NCBI RefSeq assembly: GCF_022815645.1 | Contig: NZ_JALGRO010000006.1 | Coordinates: 124,001-188,000 of the forward strand | Direction: 5' to 3' | Source of the DNA: Curtobacterium sp. VKM Ac-2922 | Lineage (GTDB): Bacteria; Actinomycetota; Actinomycetes; Actinomycetales; Microbacteriaceae | Length of the DNA stretch: 64,000 nucleotides | Part shown: positions 7,611 to 16,800 of the stretch, in pieces | Position numbering within the stretch: position 1 is the first letter of the stretch | Layout of the letters: each line of letters opens with the position of its first letter | Program-made: the position numbers and the translations under genes | Notes under the pieces: model-generated | Databases searched by the model: none | Told to the model about the DNA's origin: nothing | The model's input: the letters and a program-made list of their open reading frames with translations, nothing else

Positions 7611-8333
7611 ATGTCCGACCAGCCGCTCCAGCGCACCGACGGCTCGCCCGTCCGTGCCCTCGTCGTCGACGACGAGCACGCGCTCGCCGACGCCGTCCGC
7701 CAGGCGTTCGAGGCGGACGGCTGGTCGGTGCGTGCCGTGCACCGCGGTCGGGACGTGCTGTTCGCGGCGCGCGAGTTCCAGCCCGACGTCATCGTGCTCG
7801 ACGTGATGCTGCCGGACCTGGACGGGTTCCAGGTGCTGGAGCGGCTGCGGGATGCCCGGGACGACGTCCGGGTGCTGTTCCTGACCGCCCGGGACTCGTC
7901 CGAGGACCGGTTGGCCGGCCTGACCCGGGGCGGCGACGACTACCTGACCAAGCCGTTCGGGGTCGCCGAGCTGCTGGTCCGGGCGCGGATCCTGGCCCGG
8001 ACCTCGGCCCGCGTGGCGGCGACCGCATCCGTGGGGATCACCGTCGGCGACCTGGTGCTCGACGAGGACGCGCGGACGGTCACCCGGGGCGGCGAGGCCA
8101 TCGAGCTGACCCCGACCGAGTTCGAGCTGCTGCGCCACCTGGCGCGGAACGCGAACCGGGTGCTGTCGCGGGAGCACCTGCTGGCGAACGTCTGGGGCAT
8201 GGACTTCGGGTCGTCGTCCAACCTGGTGGACATGTACGTGTCGTACCTGCGGCGCAAGGTCGACGCGGGACGCTCGCCGCTCGTGCACACCGTCCGGGGC
8301 GCCGGGTACGTGCTGCGGCCGGCGACGCCGTGA
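7611..8333 (+). CDS. OmpR-family response regulator
   Basis: A 240-residue two-domain regulator. The receiver domain has the acidic pair VVDDEH near 18-23, the phosphoacceptor Asp64 in VIVLDVMLPDLDGFQ, and the conserved lysine in KPFGVAELL. A winged-helix Trans_reg_C domain follows from about residue 135, with LTPTEFELLRHL and VDMYVSYLRRKVD. It overlaps the histidine kinase start by 4 bp (GTGA), so the pair is coupled. A TAGGCT element ending 7 nt upstream may give it a separate leaderless transcript from the preceding GT39 gene. Target genes unknown; the adjacent glycosyltransferase and the downstream secreted protein are candidates. Confidence 0.93.
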   Translation: MSDQPLQRTDGSPVRALVVDDEHALADAVRQAFEADGWSVRAVHRGRDVLFAAREFQPDVIVLDVMLPDLDGFQVLERLRDARDDVRVLFLTARDSSEDRLAGLTRGGDDYLTKPFGVAELLVRARILARTSARVAATASVGITVGDLVLDEDARTVTRGGEAIELTPTEFELLRHLARNANRVLSREHLLANVWGMDFGSSSNLVDMYVSYLRRKVDAGRSPLVHTVRGAGYVLRPATP

Positions 8334-9862
8334 GGGACCGCTCGGCGCGCGTGCCGTCGCTGCGGTGGCGGATCGTCGGGGCGGTGGCGCTGCTGCTGGT
8401 CCTGACGAACGTCGTGGTCGGGATCGTGACGGTGGTGGCCTACCGGGGGTACCTGGTCGGGCGGTTGGACGCCGAGCTCGCGACCGCTGCGAGCCGGACG
8501 ATGGGGCCGGGTGACGGGCAGCCGCCGCCGGGGTCCGGGTCCTCGTCCGGGTCGGGGTCGTCGTCGGGCTCGGGGTCGTCGTCGGGCTCGGGGTCGTCGT
8601 CGGACCGTCCGGATCCGGGCAACGCGTTCATCGGTGCGCCCGGGCAGTCTGCCGACACCGTCGTGGCGATCTTCCGCGGCAGCAGCACCGTGCTCGCCGG
8701 GTACACCGACGCGAAGGGACAGCAGCACGGCCTGAGCGCGGCGCAGGAGCGGACCCTGGCGACCGTCGCCACCGACGGCGAGCCGGTCACGGTGACGCTC
8801 GGGTCGCTCGGGACCTACCGCGCCGAGGCCGTCGGTTCGGACGGCGACGTGTTCGTCACCGCCCTGCCCCTCGGTGACCTGCGGGCCTCGATCGTGCGGC
8901 TCGTGGTCGTCATCGGGAGCGTCACGCTCGTCGGGCTGCTCGTCGCCGTGTGGGCGGGCGCGATGCTCGTGCGGCGGTCGCTCCGTCCCCTGGAGCACGT
9001 CGCGGCGGTGGCGTCGAGCGTGACCTCGCTCGACCTCGAGCGCGGCGACACCGACATCACCGTGCGCGTCGCCACGGCCGACCTCAGCAGCAACCGCGAG
9101 GTCGGCGCCGTCGGGACGGCCCTGAACCGGCTGCTCGGGCACGTCGGCCGCGCGCTCACCGTCCGTCGCGACGCCGAGTCGGGCATGCGCACCTTCGTCG
9201 CCGATGCCTCGCACGAACTCCGGACGCCGATCGCCACCGTGCGCGCCTACGCCGAGCTGTCGTCGAGCACGAGCGACCTCGACGCCGTCCACCGCAACGT
9301 CGACCGCATCGGGCACGAGGCCGTCCGGATGGGCGCCCTGGTCGAGGAACTGCTGCTGCTGGCCCGGCTGGACTCGGCAGCGCTCGCCGCCGGTCCGGCA
9401 CCCGCCGCGACGGACCCGGTCGACCTGACGTCCGTGGTCGTCGAAGCGACGATGGACGCTCGCGCCACCGCTCCGGACCACCGGTGGGAGCTGCAGGTCG
9501 ACGACGAGCCGGTCGTGGTGCCGGGCGACGCGGCGCAGCTGCGGCGGGTCGTGACGAACCTGCTCGCGAACGCCCGGACGCACACACCACCCGAGACCAC
9601 CGTGGTCGTGTCCCTGCGGCGCACCACGGCCTCCGGTGCGGTGTTCGTCGTGACCAACGACGGACCGGTGATCCCGGACGTCGCCCTGCCGACGCTGTTC
9701 GACCGGTTCACCCGGGGCGAGGCGTCGCGATCCCGCGAGCACGGCACCAGCGGGCTCGGGCTGGCGATCGTCCGCGCGGTCGTCGAGTCGCACGGTGGGA
9801 CCGTCCGGGTGTCGTCCGAGCCCGGGCGCACGGCGTTCACGGTGTCCCTGCCCGCGTCCTGA
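8330..9862 (+). CDS. Sensor histidine kinase
   Basis: A 510-residue sensor kinase. A membrane helix lies at residues 13-38, then an extracellular loop containing a low-complexity SGSGSSS repeat near 68-90, then a second helix near 185-210 and a HAMP linker. The H box is DASHELRTPI with His295; the ATPase domain shows the N box NLLANARTHTP and G box GTSGLGLAIV. The GTG start overlaps the response regulator stop. The signal is unknown; the extracellular loop is short and disordered-looking. Typical length and domain order for an OmpR-class partner. Confidence 0.93.
   Translation: MRDRSARVPSLRWRIVGAVALLLVLTNVVVGIVTVVAYRGYLVGRLDAELATAASRTMGPGDGQPPPGSGSSSGSGSSSGSGSSSGSGSSSDRPDPGNAFIGAPGQSADTVVAIFRGSSTVLAGYTDAKGQQHGLSAAQERTLATVATDGEPVTVTLGSLGTYRAEAVGSDGDVFVTALPLGDLRASIVRLVVVIGSVTLVGLLVAVWAGAMLVRRSLRPLEHVAAVASSVTSLDLERGDTDITVRVATADLSSNREVGAVGTALNRLLGHVGRALTVRRDAESGMRTFVADASHELRTPIATVRAYAELSSSTSDLDAVHRNVDRIGHEAVRMGALVEELLLLARLDSAALAAGPAPAATDPVDLTSVVVEATMDARATAPDHRWELQVDDEPVVVPGDAAQLRRVVTNLLANARTHTPPETTVVVSLRRTTASGAVFVVTNDGPVIPDVALPTLFDRFTRGEASRSREHGTSGLGLAIVRAVVESHGGTVRVSSEPGRTAFTVSLPAS
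8530..8606 (+). repeat. 18-bp tandem repeat in the kinase sensor loop
   Basis: Several in-frame near-identical 18-bp units of the type GGCTCGGGGTCGTCGTCG encode (SGSGSS) repeats in the extracellular loop of the histidine kinase. Unit number could change by slippage without shifting frame. Confidence 0.85.
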
Positions 9863-10059
9863 CCGGCGCGGGGACGGGGCGGCAGGGTGCCACTCGGCGG
9901 GTGGGAACGGGCGGCGAACCGGGAGGTCCGGCCCGGGTTTCAGACGATCGTCCAACGTCCGGGCCGATCGCGTGCGTCCGGCCCCCAGCGCTCGCAGGAT
10001 GGGTCATGTCCGAGCACGACGGCCACACCGGCCACCACTGCAGAGATGGGATCAAGATC

Positions 10060-10560
10060 ATGAACTCGTTCAAGACCAAGACCGTGAAGACACTCGCCGG
10101 CACCGCACTCGGCGGCGCGATGATCGCCGGAGCGCTCGTCGCAGCCCCGGCGCAGGCCGCTGAGCCCGCACCGACCGCGTCCGCCTCGAGCAGCGTCGGC
10201 GGCAGCGGGAACGTCAACGTCAACCTCGACCCGGTCGCGATCGTCAACGCGATCAAGGACGCCGTGAACGACCAGAGCGACCGGGGCGGCGCCGTGCAGG
10301 CTGCGCTCGACGTCGGCTACTGGAACGCCGGCAACCCGGACCGCCTGACGGTCGCCGTGGTGAACAAGAACCAGGACATCACGGTCGAGGGTGACGTCGC
10401 GGACGCCCAGTCGATCGACATCAAGGGCGGCAACTACGTCATCTACTGGTTCAAGGGCCCCGGCAAGATCACCAACAACGGTGACGGCGGCTGGCTGAAC
10501 TGGGGCGCGTTCGGCAACATCGTCCGGACCGACAACGTCATCAGCGTCAACGGCGGCTGA
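10060..10560 (+). CDS. Small secreted protein of unknown function
   Basis: A 166-residue protein with a clear Sec signal peptide: KTKTVK, then a hydrophobic stretch LAGTALGGAMIAGALVA, then APAQAAEP with likely cleavage after AQA. The mature part has an Asn/Gly-rich region (NVNVNLDPVAIVNAIKDAVN) and ends VIYWFKGPGKITNNGDGG and a short tail. No family is recognised. ATG 10060 is preferred over ATG 10006 because it directly precedes the signal peptide. It follows the two-component system by about 200 bp and ends at a strong bidirectional terminator. It may be a regulated target of that system, an inference from proximity only. Confidence 0.75.
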   Translation: MNSFKTKTVKTLAGTALGGAMIAGALVAAPAQAAEPAPTASASSSVGGSGNVNVNLDPVAIVNAIKDAVNDQSDRGGAVQAALDVGYWNAGNPDRLTVAVVNKNQDITVEGDVADAQSIDIKGGNYVIYWFKGPGKITNNGDGGWLNWGAFGNIVRTDNVISVNGG

Positions 10561-10575
10561 CCACACCGCACGACC

Positions 10576-10611
10576 GACACCCCCTGGGGCCCGCGGGTCT
10601 CAGGGGGTGTC
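10576..10611. terminator. Bidirectional rho-independent-type hairpin
   Basis: GACACCCCCTG (10576-10586) pairs perfectly with CAGGGGGTGTC (10601-10611) across a 14-nt loop, between the secreted protein gene and the convergent LuxR-type gene, whose stop codon lies inside the right arm. No long U tract, as usual at this GC. Confidence 0.75.
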
Positions 10612-11340
10612 GCCGTGTCGACCGGACCGTGAGCGGAGCCAGCCCCGGACGAAGGCGACGGAGACGAGTGCCGTCCGGTTCGGCGCACCGCACGCGCGCA
10701 TGAGCCGCCCGAGGTGCCAGGCGACGGCCTGCCGGCTGTAGGCGGTCTCCTTCGCGATCGCGTCGTTCGACAAGCCCTGCGCGGCGAGCGCCAGCATCTG
10801 CTCCTCGGTCTCGTCGAGTCCGGGCACGGCTGCCACGAGCTCGACGTCCGTGTCGGTGTCGTCGATGCCCGGCGTCCGCCGTCGCTGCTGCGCCCAGGCC
10901 TCGAACCAGCACGTCCCGAGTTCGTGTGCGACGAGCGAGGCACGCCCCATCGCGAGCATCGCGCGTCCCGGGTGCTCCTGCGTGGCGGTCCGCATCACCA
11001 GCGTGAAGACGCGCAGCGCCGGCACGGCCCCACGCAACGCGACGGCGACGTCGACCCGCGGATCGGTCGCCCGGTCGGCGGCGAGGGCGCGGAGTGCCGA
11101 CAGGGCCTCGGAGTCGACCGGTGTGCCGTGTTCGACGGCGTGCAGCGCAGCGGGCAGGACCACGGGGACGATCTCGGCGTAGCGCTCACGCAGCCAGTCG
11201 TGACCTGCGGGCCGGATGCCGTCGAGCGGCGGTGCCAGGAGCATTCGGGCGAACTCGTCCGAGCGGTCGTCGAGGCCGAGACCCAGTCGTTCGCCGGGCA
11301 GCAGCGTCGATGAACGATGGACGTCGTCCGGTCCGGCCAC
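10600..11340 (-). CDS. LuxR-type HTH transcriptional regulator
   Basis: A 246-residue protein with a C-terminal LuxR/GerE-like HTH near residues 177-225 (LDETEEQMLALAAQGLSNDA, then IAKETAYSRQAVAWHLGRLM). The helical N-terminal 170 residues match no sensor domain I recognise. GTG 11340 is the start that fits. The gene is convergent with the secreted-protein gene, sharing a terminator, and divergent from a small membrane-protein gene at 11468. Regulation targets are unknown. The HTH call is firm, the rest is not. Confidence 0.8.
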   Translation of the reverse strand: MAGPDDVHRSSTLLPGERLGLGLDDRSDEFARMLLAPPLDGIRPAGHDWLRERYAEIVPVVLPAALHAVEHGTPVDSEALSALRALAADRATDPRVDVAVALRGAVPALRVFTLVMRTATQEHPGRAMLAMGRASLVAHELGTCWFEAWAQQRRRTPGIDDTDTDVELVAAVPGLDETEEQMLALAAQGLSNDAIAKETAYSRQAVAWHLGRLMRACGAPNRTALVSVAFVRGWLRSRSGRHGDTP

Positions 11341-11467
11341 GGTGCCCCCTCGTCAGCACCCGTCGTCCTGTCCGACGAGTGTCGCGCTTCGCAGTGTACC
11401 GATCGGTCCACCCGGCCGTCCGCGACGCGGGTGAACACGAGGGGAAGTCGTCTGCCAGGCTCGGGGT

Positions 11468-12088
11468 GTGCCGTACGAACGCGAACCCTGGGTCCAGCAG
11501 CTGCGCAGCGGGGCGTTCCCCCGCCTGGGGAAGGCCGCGGTGGGCACGTCGCTGCTCGGGGTTGCCGGGCTGGTCGGGGGGATCCTGCTGCTCCCGCGGT
11601 TCGCACCCCTGCCGTGGTTCTGCGTCGTCCTGGCGCTCGGGCTCGCCGTCGGCGGGTGGGTCCTGCGCCGTGCGGATCGTGCCGCCGTCGCCCGTGCCCG
11701 CGCGTGGACCGAGCAGCCGAGCCTGTTCGTGCCGGTGAGCCGGGCCTACCGGGGTGAACTGCCGACGTTCGGGGTGCCCGTCGAGCGCGGCGACCAACCG
11801 CGCCTGTGGACGGCCGACGCGATCGGGCTGCACGCGTGGGACGGTGCACGCGCCGACCCCGTGGCCGAGATCACGTGGGAGCAGATCGACGACTTCGAGC
11901 CGGAGGAGCGGAAGACCTTCACCGGCCAGAGCGCCTGGGCGCTGGGGATCCGAGGAGCCGGCGGCGCCCGGCTCGGGCTCTCCTGCCGGCGGGCACTCGG
12001 CTCGCCGGTCGGGGCGAGTGCCACTCGGACCGACATCCTGATGCGGGTGCTGCGGTCCGAGGCCGGCCGGCGCCGACAGGGGTCCTGA
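11468..12088 (+). CDS. Membrane protein of unknown function, 2 TM
   Basis: A 206-residue protein with two hydrophobic helices at about residues 24-42 and 48-66 (VVLALGLAVGGWVLRR), followed by a soluble C-terminal domain containing AWDGARADPVAEITWEQIDDF. The layout resembles bacterial PH-like membrane proteins but I cannot assign it firmly. GTG 11468 lies 6 nt after CAGGCT (11456-11461), suggesting a leaderless message. It is divergent from the LuxR-type regulator and upstream of the GT2-GtrA gene, with no clear functional link. Confidence 0.7.
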   Translation: MPYEREPWVQQLRSGAFPRLGKAAVGTSLLGVAGLVGGILLLPRFAPLPWFCVVLALGLAVGGWVLRRADRAAVARARAWTEQPSLFVPVSRAYRGELPTFGVPVERGDQPRLWTADAIGLHAWDGARADPVAEITWEQIDDFEPEERKTFTGQSAWALGIRGAGGARLGLSCRRALGSPVGASATRTDILMRVLRSEAGRRRQGS

Positions 12089-12163
12089 CCACCGAGGACG
12101 TTCTTACCGCCACCACAGGGGCGTGCTCCGGTCCGCATGGCCGCGCTGCCGAGCATCAGCAGC

Positions 12164-13429
12164 ATGACGGAGACGAACCCCACCCTCGACATCGACATCG
12201 TCGTCCCCTGCTACAACGAACAGGACACGCTGGCGGCACACGTCCGGCGACTGCACACGTTCTGCCGGGCGACGTTCCCACAGCGCTGGCGCATCACGAT
12301 CGCCGACAACGCCTCGACGGACGACACCGCGCGCATCGCCGACGACCTCGCCGCGATGCTCCCCGAGGTGCACGCCGTCCACCTGCCCGAGAAGGGCCGC
12401 GGCCGAGCGCTGAAGGCCGTGTGGGGTGCGTCCCCGGCCCGGGTGCTCGTCTACGTGGACGAGGACCTGTCGACGGACCTCGCCGCGCTGGAGCCCCTCG
12501 TCGCCCCGCTGCTGTCCGGGCACTCGGACCTGGCGATCGGCACGCGCCTGGCCGGCTCGTCGCGGGTGGTCCGCGGCGGCAAGCGGGAGTTCATCTCGCG
12601 CTCGTACAACCTGCTGCTGCGGACCACGATGGGGGTGTCGTTCTCCGACGCACAGTGCGGCTTCAAGGCGATCACCCGGCAGGCGGCGGAGCACGTCCTG
12701 CCGCTGTGCGAGGACGACGCGTGGTTCTTCGACACCGAGATGCTCGTGCTGGCGGAGCACGCGGGGCTGCGCGTGCACGAGGTCCCCGTGGACTGGATCG
12801 ACGACGTGAACTCCTCGGTCGACATCGCCTCGACCGCCACCGAGGACCTGCGCGGGATGTGGCGGGTGTCCCGTGGACTGGCGACCGGCCGGATCCCGGT
12901 CGCCCCGGTGTACCAGGCGATCGGCCGCCAGCCGTTCACGACGCCACACATTGGGATCCTCGGGCAGGTCCTGCGGTTCGGCGCGATCGGCATCGCGTCC
13001 ACCATCGCCTTCGCGGTGCTGTACGCGCTGTTCCGCCCCGCCATCGGCGCACAGACGGCAGACTTCCTCGCGCTGCTCGTCACCGCGGTCGGGAACACCG
13101 CGCTGAACCGTCGCTTCACCTTCGGGGTCCGCGGTCGGGCGGGAGCAGGCATGCACCAGGTGCAGGGCCTGGTGGTGTTCGGCATTGCGTGGGCCATCAC
13201 GTCGGGAGCGCTGGTCGTGTTGCACGCCACCACGCCGGGCGCCTCGCACGGTGCGGAGATCGCCGTGCTCACCGGCGCGAACCTGCTCGCGACGCTCGTG
13301 CGGTTCGTGTTGTTCAAGGCGTGGGTGTTCCGGGCTCGTCGTCGGCCGGAGCTCATCCGCCCCGGCACGACCCCCGCCGCCGAGGCGACGACCGAGGTGC
13401 TGCCCGTGCACGACGACGCTGCGCAGTGA
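12164..13429 (+). CDS. Bifunctional GT2 glycosyltransferase / GtrA membrane protein
   Basis: A 421-residue fusion. Residues 1-235 are a dolichol-phosphate-mannose-synthase-like GT2 domain with IVVPCYNEQDTL, the nucleotide-sugar acidic motif VYVDEDLSTDL, and QCGFKAITR. Residues 265-400 are a GtrA-like domain with four membrane helices (LGQVLRFGAIGIASTIAFAV onward). Such enzymes make polyprenyl-phosphate sugars and help move them across the membrane, for use by GT39 or GT-C transferases such as the one at 5429-7600. ATG 12164 is chosen for homology-like start MTETNPTLDI; ATG 12137 is possible. The stop codon begins a dispersed repeat. Confidence 0.87.
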   Translation: MTETNPTLDIDIVVPCYNEQDTLAAHVRRLHTFCRATFPQRWRITIADNASTDDTARIADDLAAMLPEVHAVHLPEKGRGRALKAVWGASPARVLVYVDEDLSTDLAALEPLVAPLLSGHSDLAIGTRLAGSSRVVRGGKREFISRSYNLLLRTTMGVSFSDAQCGFKAITRQAAEHVLPLCEDDAWFFDTEMLVLAEHAGLRVHEVPVDWIDDVNSSVDIASTATEDLRGMWRVSRGLATGRIPVAPVYQAIGRQPFTTPHIGILGQVLRFGAIGIASTIAFAVLYALFRPAIGAQTADFLALLVTAVGNTALNRRFTFGVRGRAGAGMHQVQGLVVFGIAWAITSGALVVLHATTPGASHGAEIAVLTGANLLATLVRFVLFKAWVFRARRRPELIRPGTTPAAEATTEVLPVHDDAAQ

Positions 13430-13533
13430 CCGTTCGCACGTGCGCGTGAGCACGGTGCGAGCTTCGCGGCCCGTGCGAGGTCGACGGCCCCGTGCGCGGA
13501 AACACCCTCGCACCGGGCCGCGAACGGCGCACG
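13427..13533. repeat. Dispersed GTGCGAGG element, copy B
   Basis: It starts at the GT2-GtrA stop codon (TGACCGTTCGCACG). GTGCGAG-type units recur at 13456, 13474 and 13493. A closing hairpin CCCCGTGCG (13488-13496) with CGCACCGGG (13509-13517), 8 of 9 pairs, occupies the same place as in copy A (5225-5341). It fills the first third of the 390-bp gap before gltB. Confidence 0.7.
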
Positions 13534-13620
13534 GCCGACGAACCGAGCACCGTGCGCAACCACCCCGGCACCGCCCCAGCAACACCCCGACGGCACCCCG
13601 TCCCGACCCCCGACACGACC

Positions 13621-13663
13621 GGCGCCGGTCCGTCTCGCGAACTGCGGAGCACGGACCGGCGCC
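13621..13663. other. 13-bp inverted repeat upstream of gltB promoter
   Basis: GGCGCCGGTCCGT (13621-13633) is exactly complementary to ACGGACCGGCGCC (13651-13663). It lies 190 bp past the previous gene and just upstream of the -35 candidate, so an operator for gltB or a late terminator are both possible. Confidence 0.5.
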
Positions 13664-13669
13664 GCGGTG

Positions 13670-13699
13670 TTGCGGCGGCGGTATACCAACCCGTAGCAT
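13670..13699 (+). promoter_or_regulatory. Candidate gltB promoter
   Basis: TTGCGG (13670-13675), an 18-nt spacer, then TAGCAT (13694-13699), about 120 nt before the gltB start. The leader holds no other feature I can name. Confidence 0.4.
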
Positions 13700-13819
13700 C
13701 GCCTCACCGCACCACCACCCCACAGGGCCCGACTGTCACCACCGGTCCGCCCGCGGCGAGCGCTCCACCGTTGCAGCCTCCGTCGTCCGCTGCCGGCACA
13801 CGCTCCACTGGACACGCTC

Positions 13820-16800
13820 GTGAACCCCTCCCCCTTCGGTCTCTACGACCCTGCCCGCGAATCCTCCGACTGCGGGGTCGGCTTCATCACGCGCCTGGAC
13901 GGCACCGCGAGCCACGACGTCATCGTCAAGGGCGACGAGGCGCTGTGCTCGATCCCGCACCGCGGCGGCAAGTCGGCCGAGGGCGTCGGTGACGGCGCGG
14001 GGGTCAGCATCGACCTGTCGGTGGCGTTCTTCAGCGCCCTGACCGGCGAGACCCTGCGCGCGGGCCACTTCGGCGTCGCGAACTGCTTCGTGCCGAGCAC
14101 GGACCAGGCGAGCACGGACCAGGCGAGCACCGACCGTGCAACCGCGATCCAGACGGTCACCGAAGCCATCACCGATCAGGGCTTCGAGGTCCTGCTCGTC
14201 CGCGACGTCCCGGTCGACCACACCGTCGCGCGCCCCGAGGCCGAGCAGTACCAGCTGCCGATCGTGCAGTGGGTCTTCCGCGCTCCCCAGGACTGGACCC
14301 GCGCCCAGGTCGACGCCGCCGCCAACCGTGCTCTGCTGGCGGTGGAGTCGGTCGCGTACGCCCAGGCCGCCGCCGAGCACGCCGAGCACGCCGCCCTGTA
14401 CCCGCTGTCGCTCAGCGCCCGCACGCAGGTCCTCAAGGGACGGCTGAACTCCGGCGAGGTCATCGGGTACTTCACCGACCTCGGTGACCCGCGGCACGCG
14501 ATCCGCACGCTCTACTTCCACACGCGCTTCTCGACGAACACCGAGCCGCACCCGACGATGGCGCAGCCGTTCCGCCTGATGGCCCACAACGGCGAGCTCA
14601 ACACCGACCGGAAGAACCGGCTGTCGGACGAGGCGCTCGCGCAGGCCCGCACCCGCAGCATCGTGCGCCCGCCCGGGCAGTCCGACTCCAGCCGCCTCGA
14701 CCAGACCCTGCAGAGCCGCGTGTTCGACGACGAGCTCGAGATCGTCGAGGCCGTGGTCTCCCTGATGCCGCCGGCGTGGGAGAACGACCACACCCTGTCG
14801 GACGACGTCCGCGCGATGCTGGAGTACTTCTCGCTGTACGAGGAGAAGAACGACGGTCCCGCTGCCGTCATCTTCAGCGACGGCGACGTGGTGGGCGCCC
14901 GGCTCGACCGCCTGGGGCTGCGTCCGCTGCGCACCGTGCAGACGGACGAGTACCTGATGGTGTCGTCCGAGGCCGGCCAGGTCACGTTCGCGGACGACCA
15001 GGTCGTGCACCGCGGCCGCATCGAGGCAGGCGGCATGCTGGTCGTCGACCACCGCACGGGCACGCTCATGCGCACCGACGACGTGCTGGCGATGCTCGCC
15101 GCCCGTCGCGACTACGGCGCGCTGCTCGACGCCGCGCGCGTGCACCTGGACGACCTGCCCGCGCCCGACTACGACCGCACGACGAACACGCTCGGCTACG
15201 ACGGCGACCTGTCGCTGCAGGGCCGCTACGTGGCGTACTCGCTGAACCAGGAGAGCTTCCGGTTCATGCTCGACCCGATGCTGCGGAACGGCTCGGAGCG
15301 GATCTCGGCGATGGGCTACGGCAACGCCATCAACGCGCTCAGCGACACCGAGGGCGGCATGGCGAAGTACTTCTCGCAGCGGTTCGCCCAGGTGACGAAC
15401 CCGCCGCTGGACTCCATCCGCGAGGCCGACGGCATGAGCATGCGGGTCGCGCTCGGCGCCAAGCCGGACGGCACGGGGTCCACCACCCGCCAGCTCGTCG
15501 TCGACTCCCCGATCCTGGGGCACCTGGACATGGTCCGGCTGCGCGACCAGACGATCGTGCCGCTGGAACGCTTCGACATGCTCTACGTCCCGGTGCTCGG
15601 TGACGAGCAGGCCAACGCCGACGCGATGCGCGCCGCCGTGACCGCGCTCAGCGACGCCGTCGAACGTCTCGCCCGGACCACCGGCGGCATCGCGGTGCTG
15701 TCCGACCGCGAGGTGTCGTCGACGCACGCGGCACTGCCGGTGATCCTGGCCGTCGCCGCGGTCAACCAGCGCCTGATCCAGACCGGTCTGCGCCTACGGG
15801 TGTCGGTCGTCGCCGAGAGCGGTCAGCTGCCGTCCTCGCACCACGTCGCGACGGCGCTCGGCTTCGGCGCCGCGGCCGTCTACAGCCTGTCCGCGCGACT
15901 GCGCGCCGAAGAGCAGTACCCGGCCGCCGCCGCACCGGCGGGCGAGCTGACCGAGACCGACGCGGCGCTCAAGCGCTTCCGCAAGGCAGCCGAGAAGGCC
16001 CTCGCGAAGACGATGGGCCGGGTCGGCCTGTGCACTGCCGAGAGCTACATCGGCGGCGAGTTCTTCGAGCCGAACTACCTCGACACCCGCGACGACCTGT
16101 TCGCGACGGTGTTCCCGCACATGGACGCCCCGGTCGGCGGCGTCGGCTTCGCCCGCATCGCGCAGGCGGCGACGGAGTGGCACGAGCGGGCGCGGAGCGT
16201 GCAGAACGACGCCCAGGTCCCGCTGCTCGGCCTGTTCAAGGAGCGCTCGGACGGCGCCGGGCACTCGTTCGGTGTCGCGAGCGTCCGCGGGTTCGGCGGG
16301 ATGACCGAGGAGCGTCCGACCTTCGAGCGCTCCGGCGACCCGGAGGCGCTGCGGCTGCTCACGCTCGGGCAGCTCGACGACGCGTTCGGCATCACCGACG
16401 CCGCGTACCGGAACACCGGCTACGACCGGCTCAGCGACGCCGAGATCGACGACTTCCGCATCACCCCGGGCTACCGGACGTTCCTGCAGACCACGCACGA
16501 CGAGCGGTCCCGCCGTCCGAGTGCGCTCCGCGACGTGCTCGCCCTGCCCGCAGACGTCACGGGCATCGACGAGCCCGCGGACTTCGCCCGCGAGCTCGGC
16601 CGGTTCTCGCTGACCGGCAACACCAGCGTGACGGTGCGGGGGCTGCTCGGCTCGCGCCCGGCGGGCCACCCTGACGACGCACGGACGGGAGGCCCGGCTC
16701 GCTTCCGCCTGCAGCTCACGTCCACGGGGACGCTGGGTCTCGAGCGCCACCGGGCGCTGGCGGACGGGCTCGCCCTGCTGCACCCCGGCCAGGTGGACGT

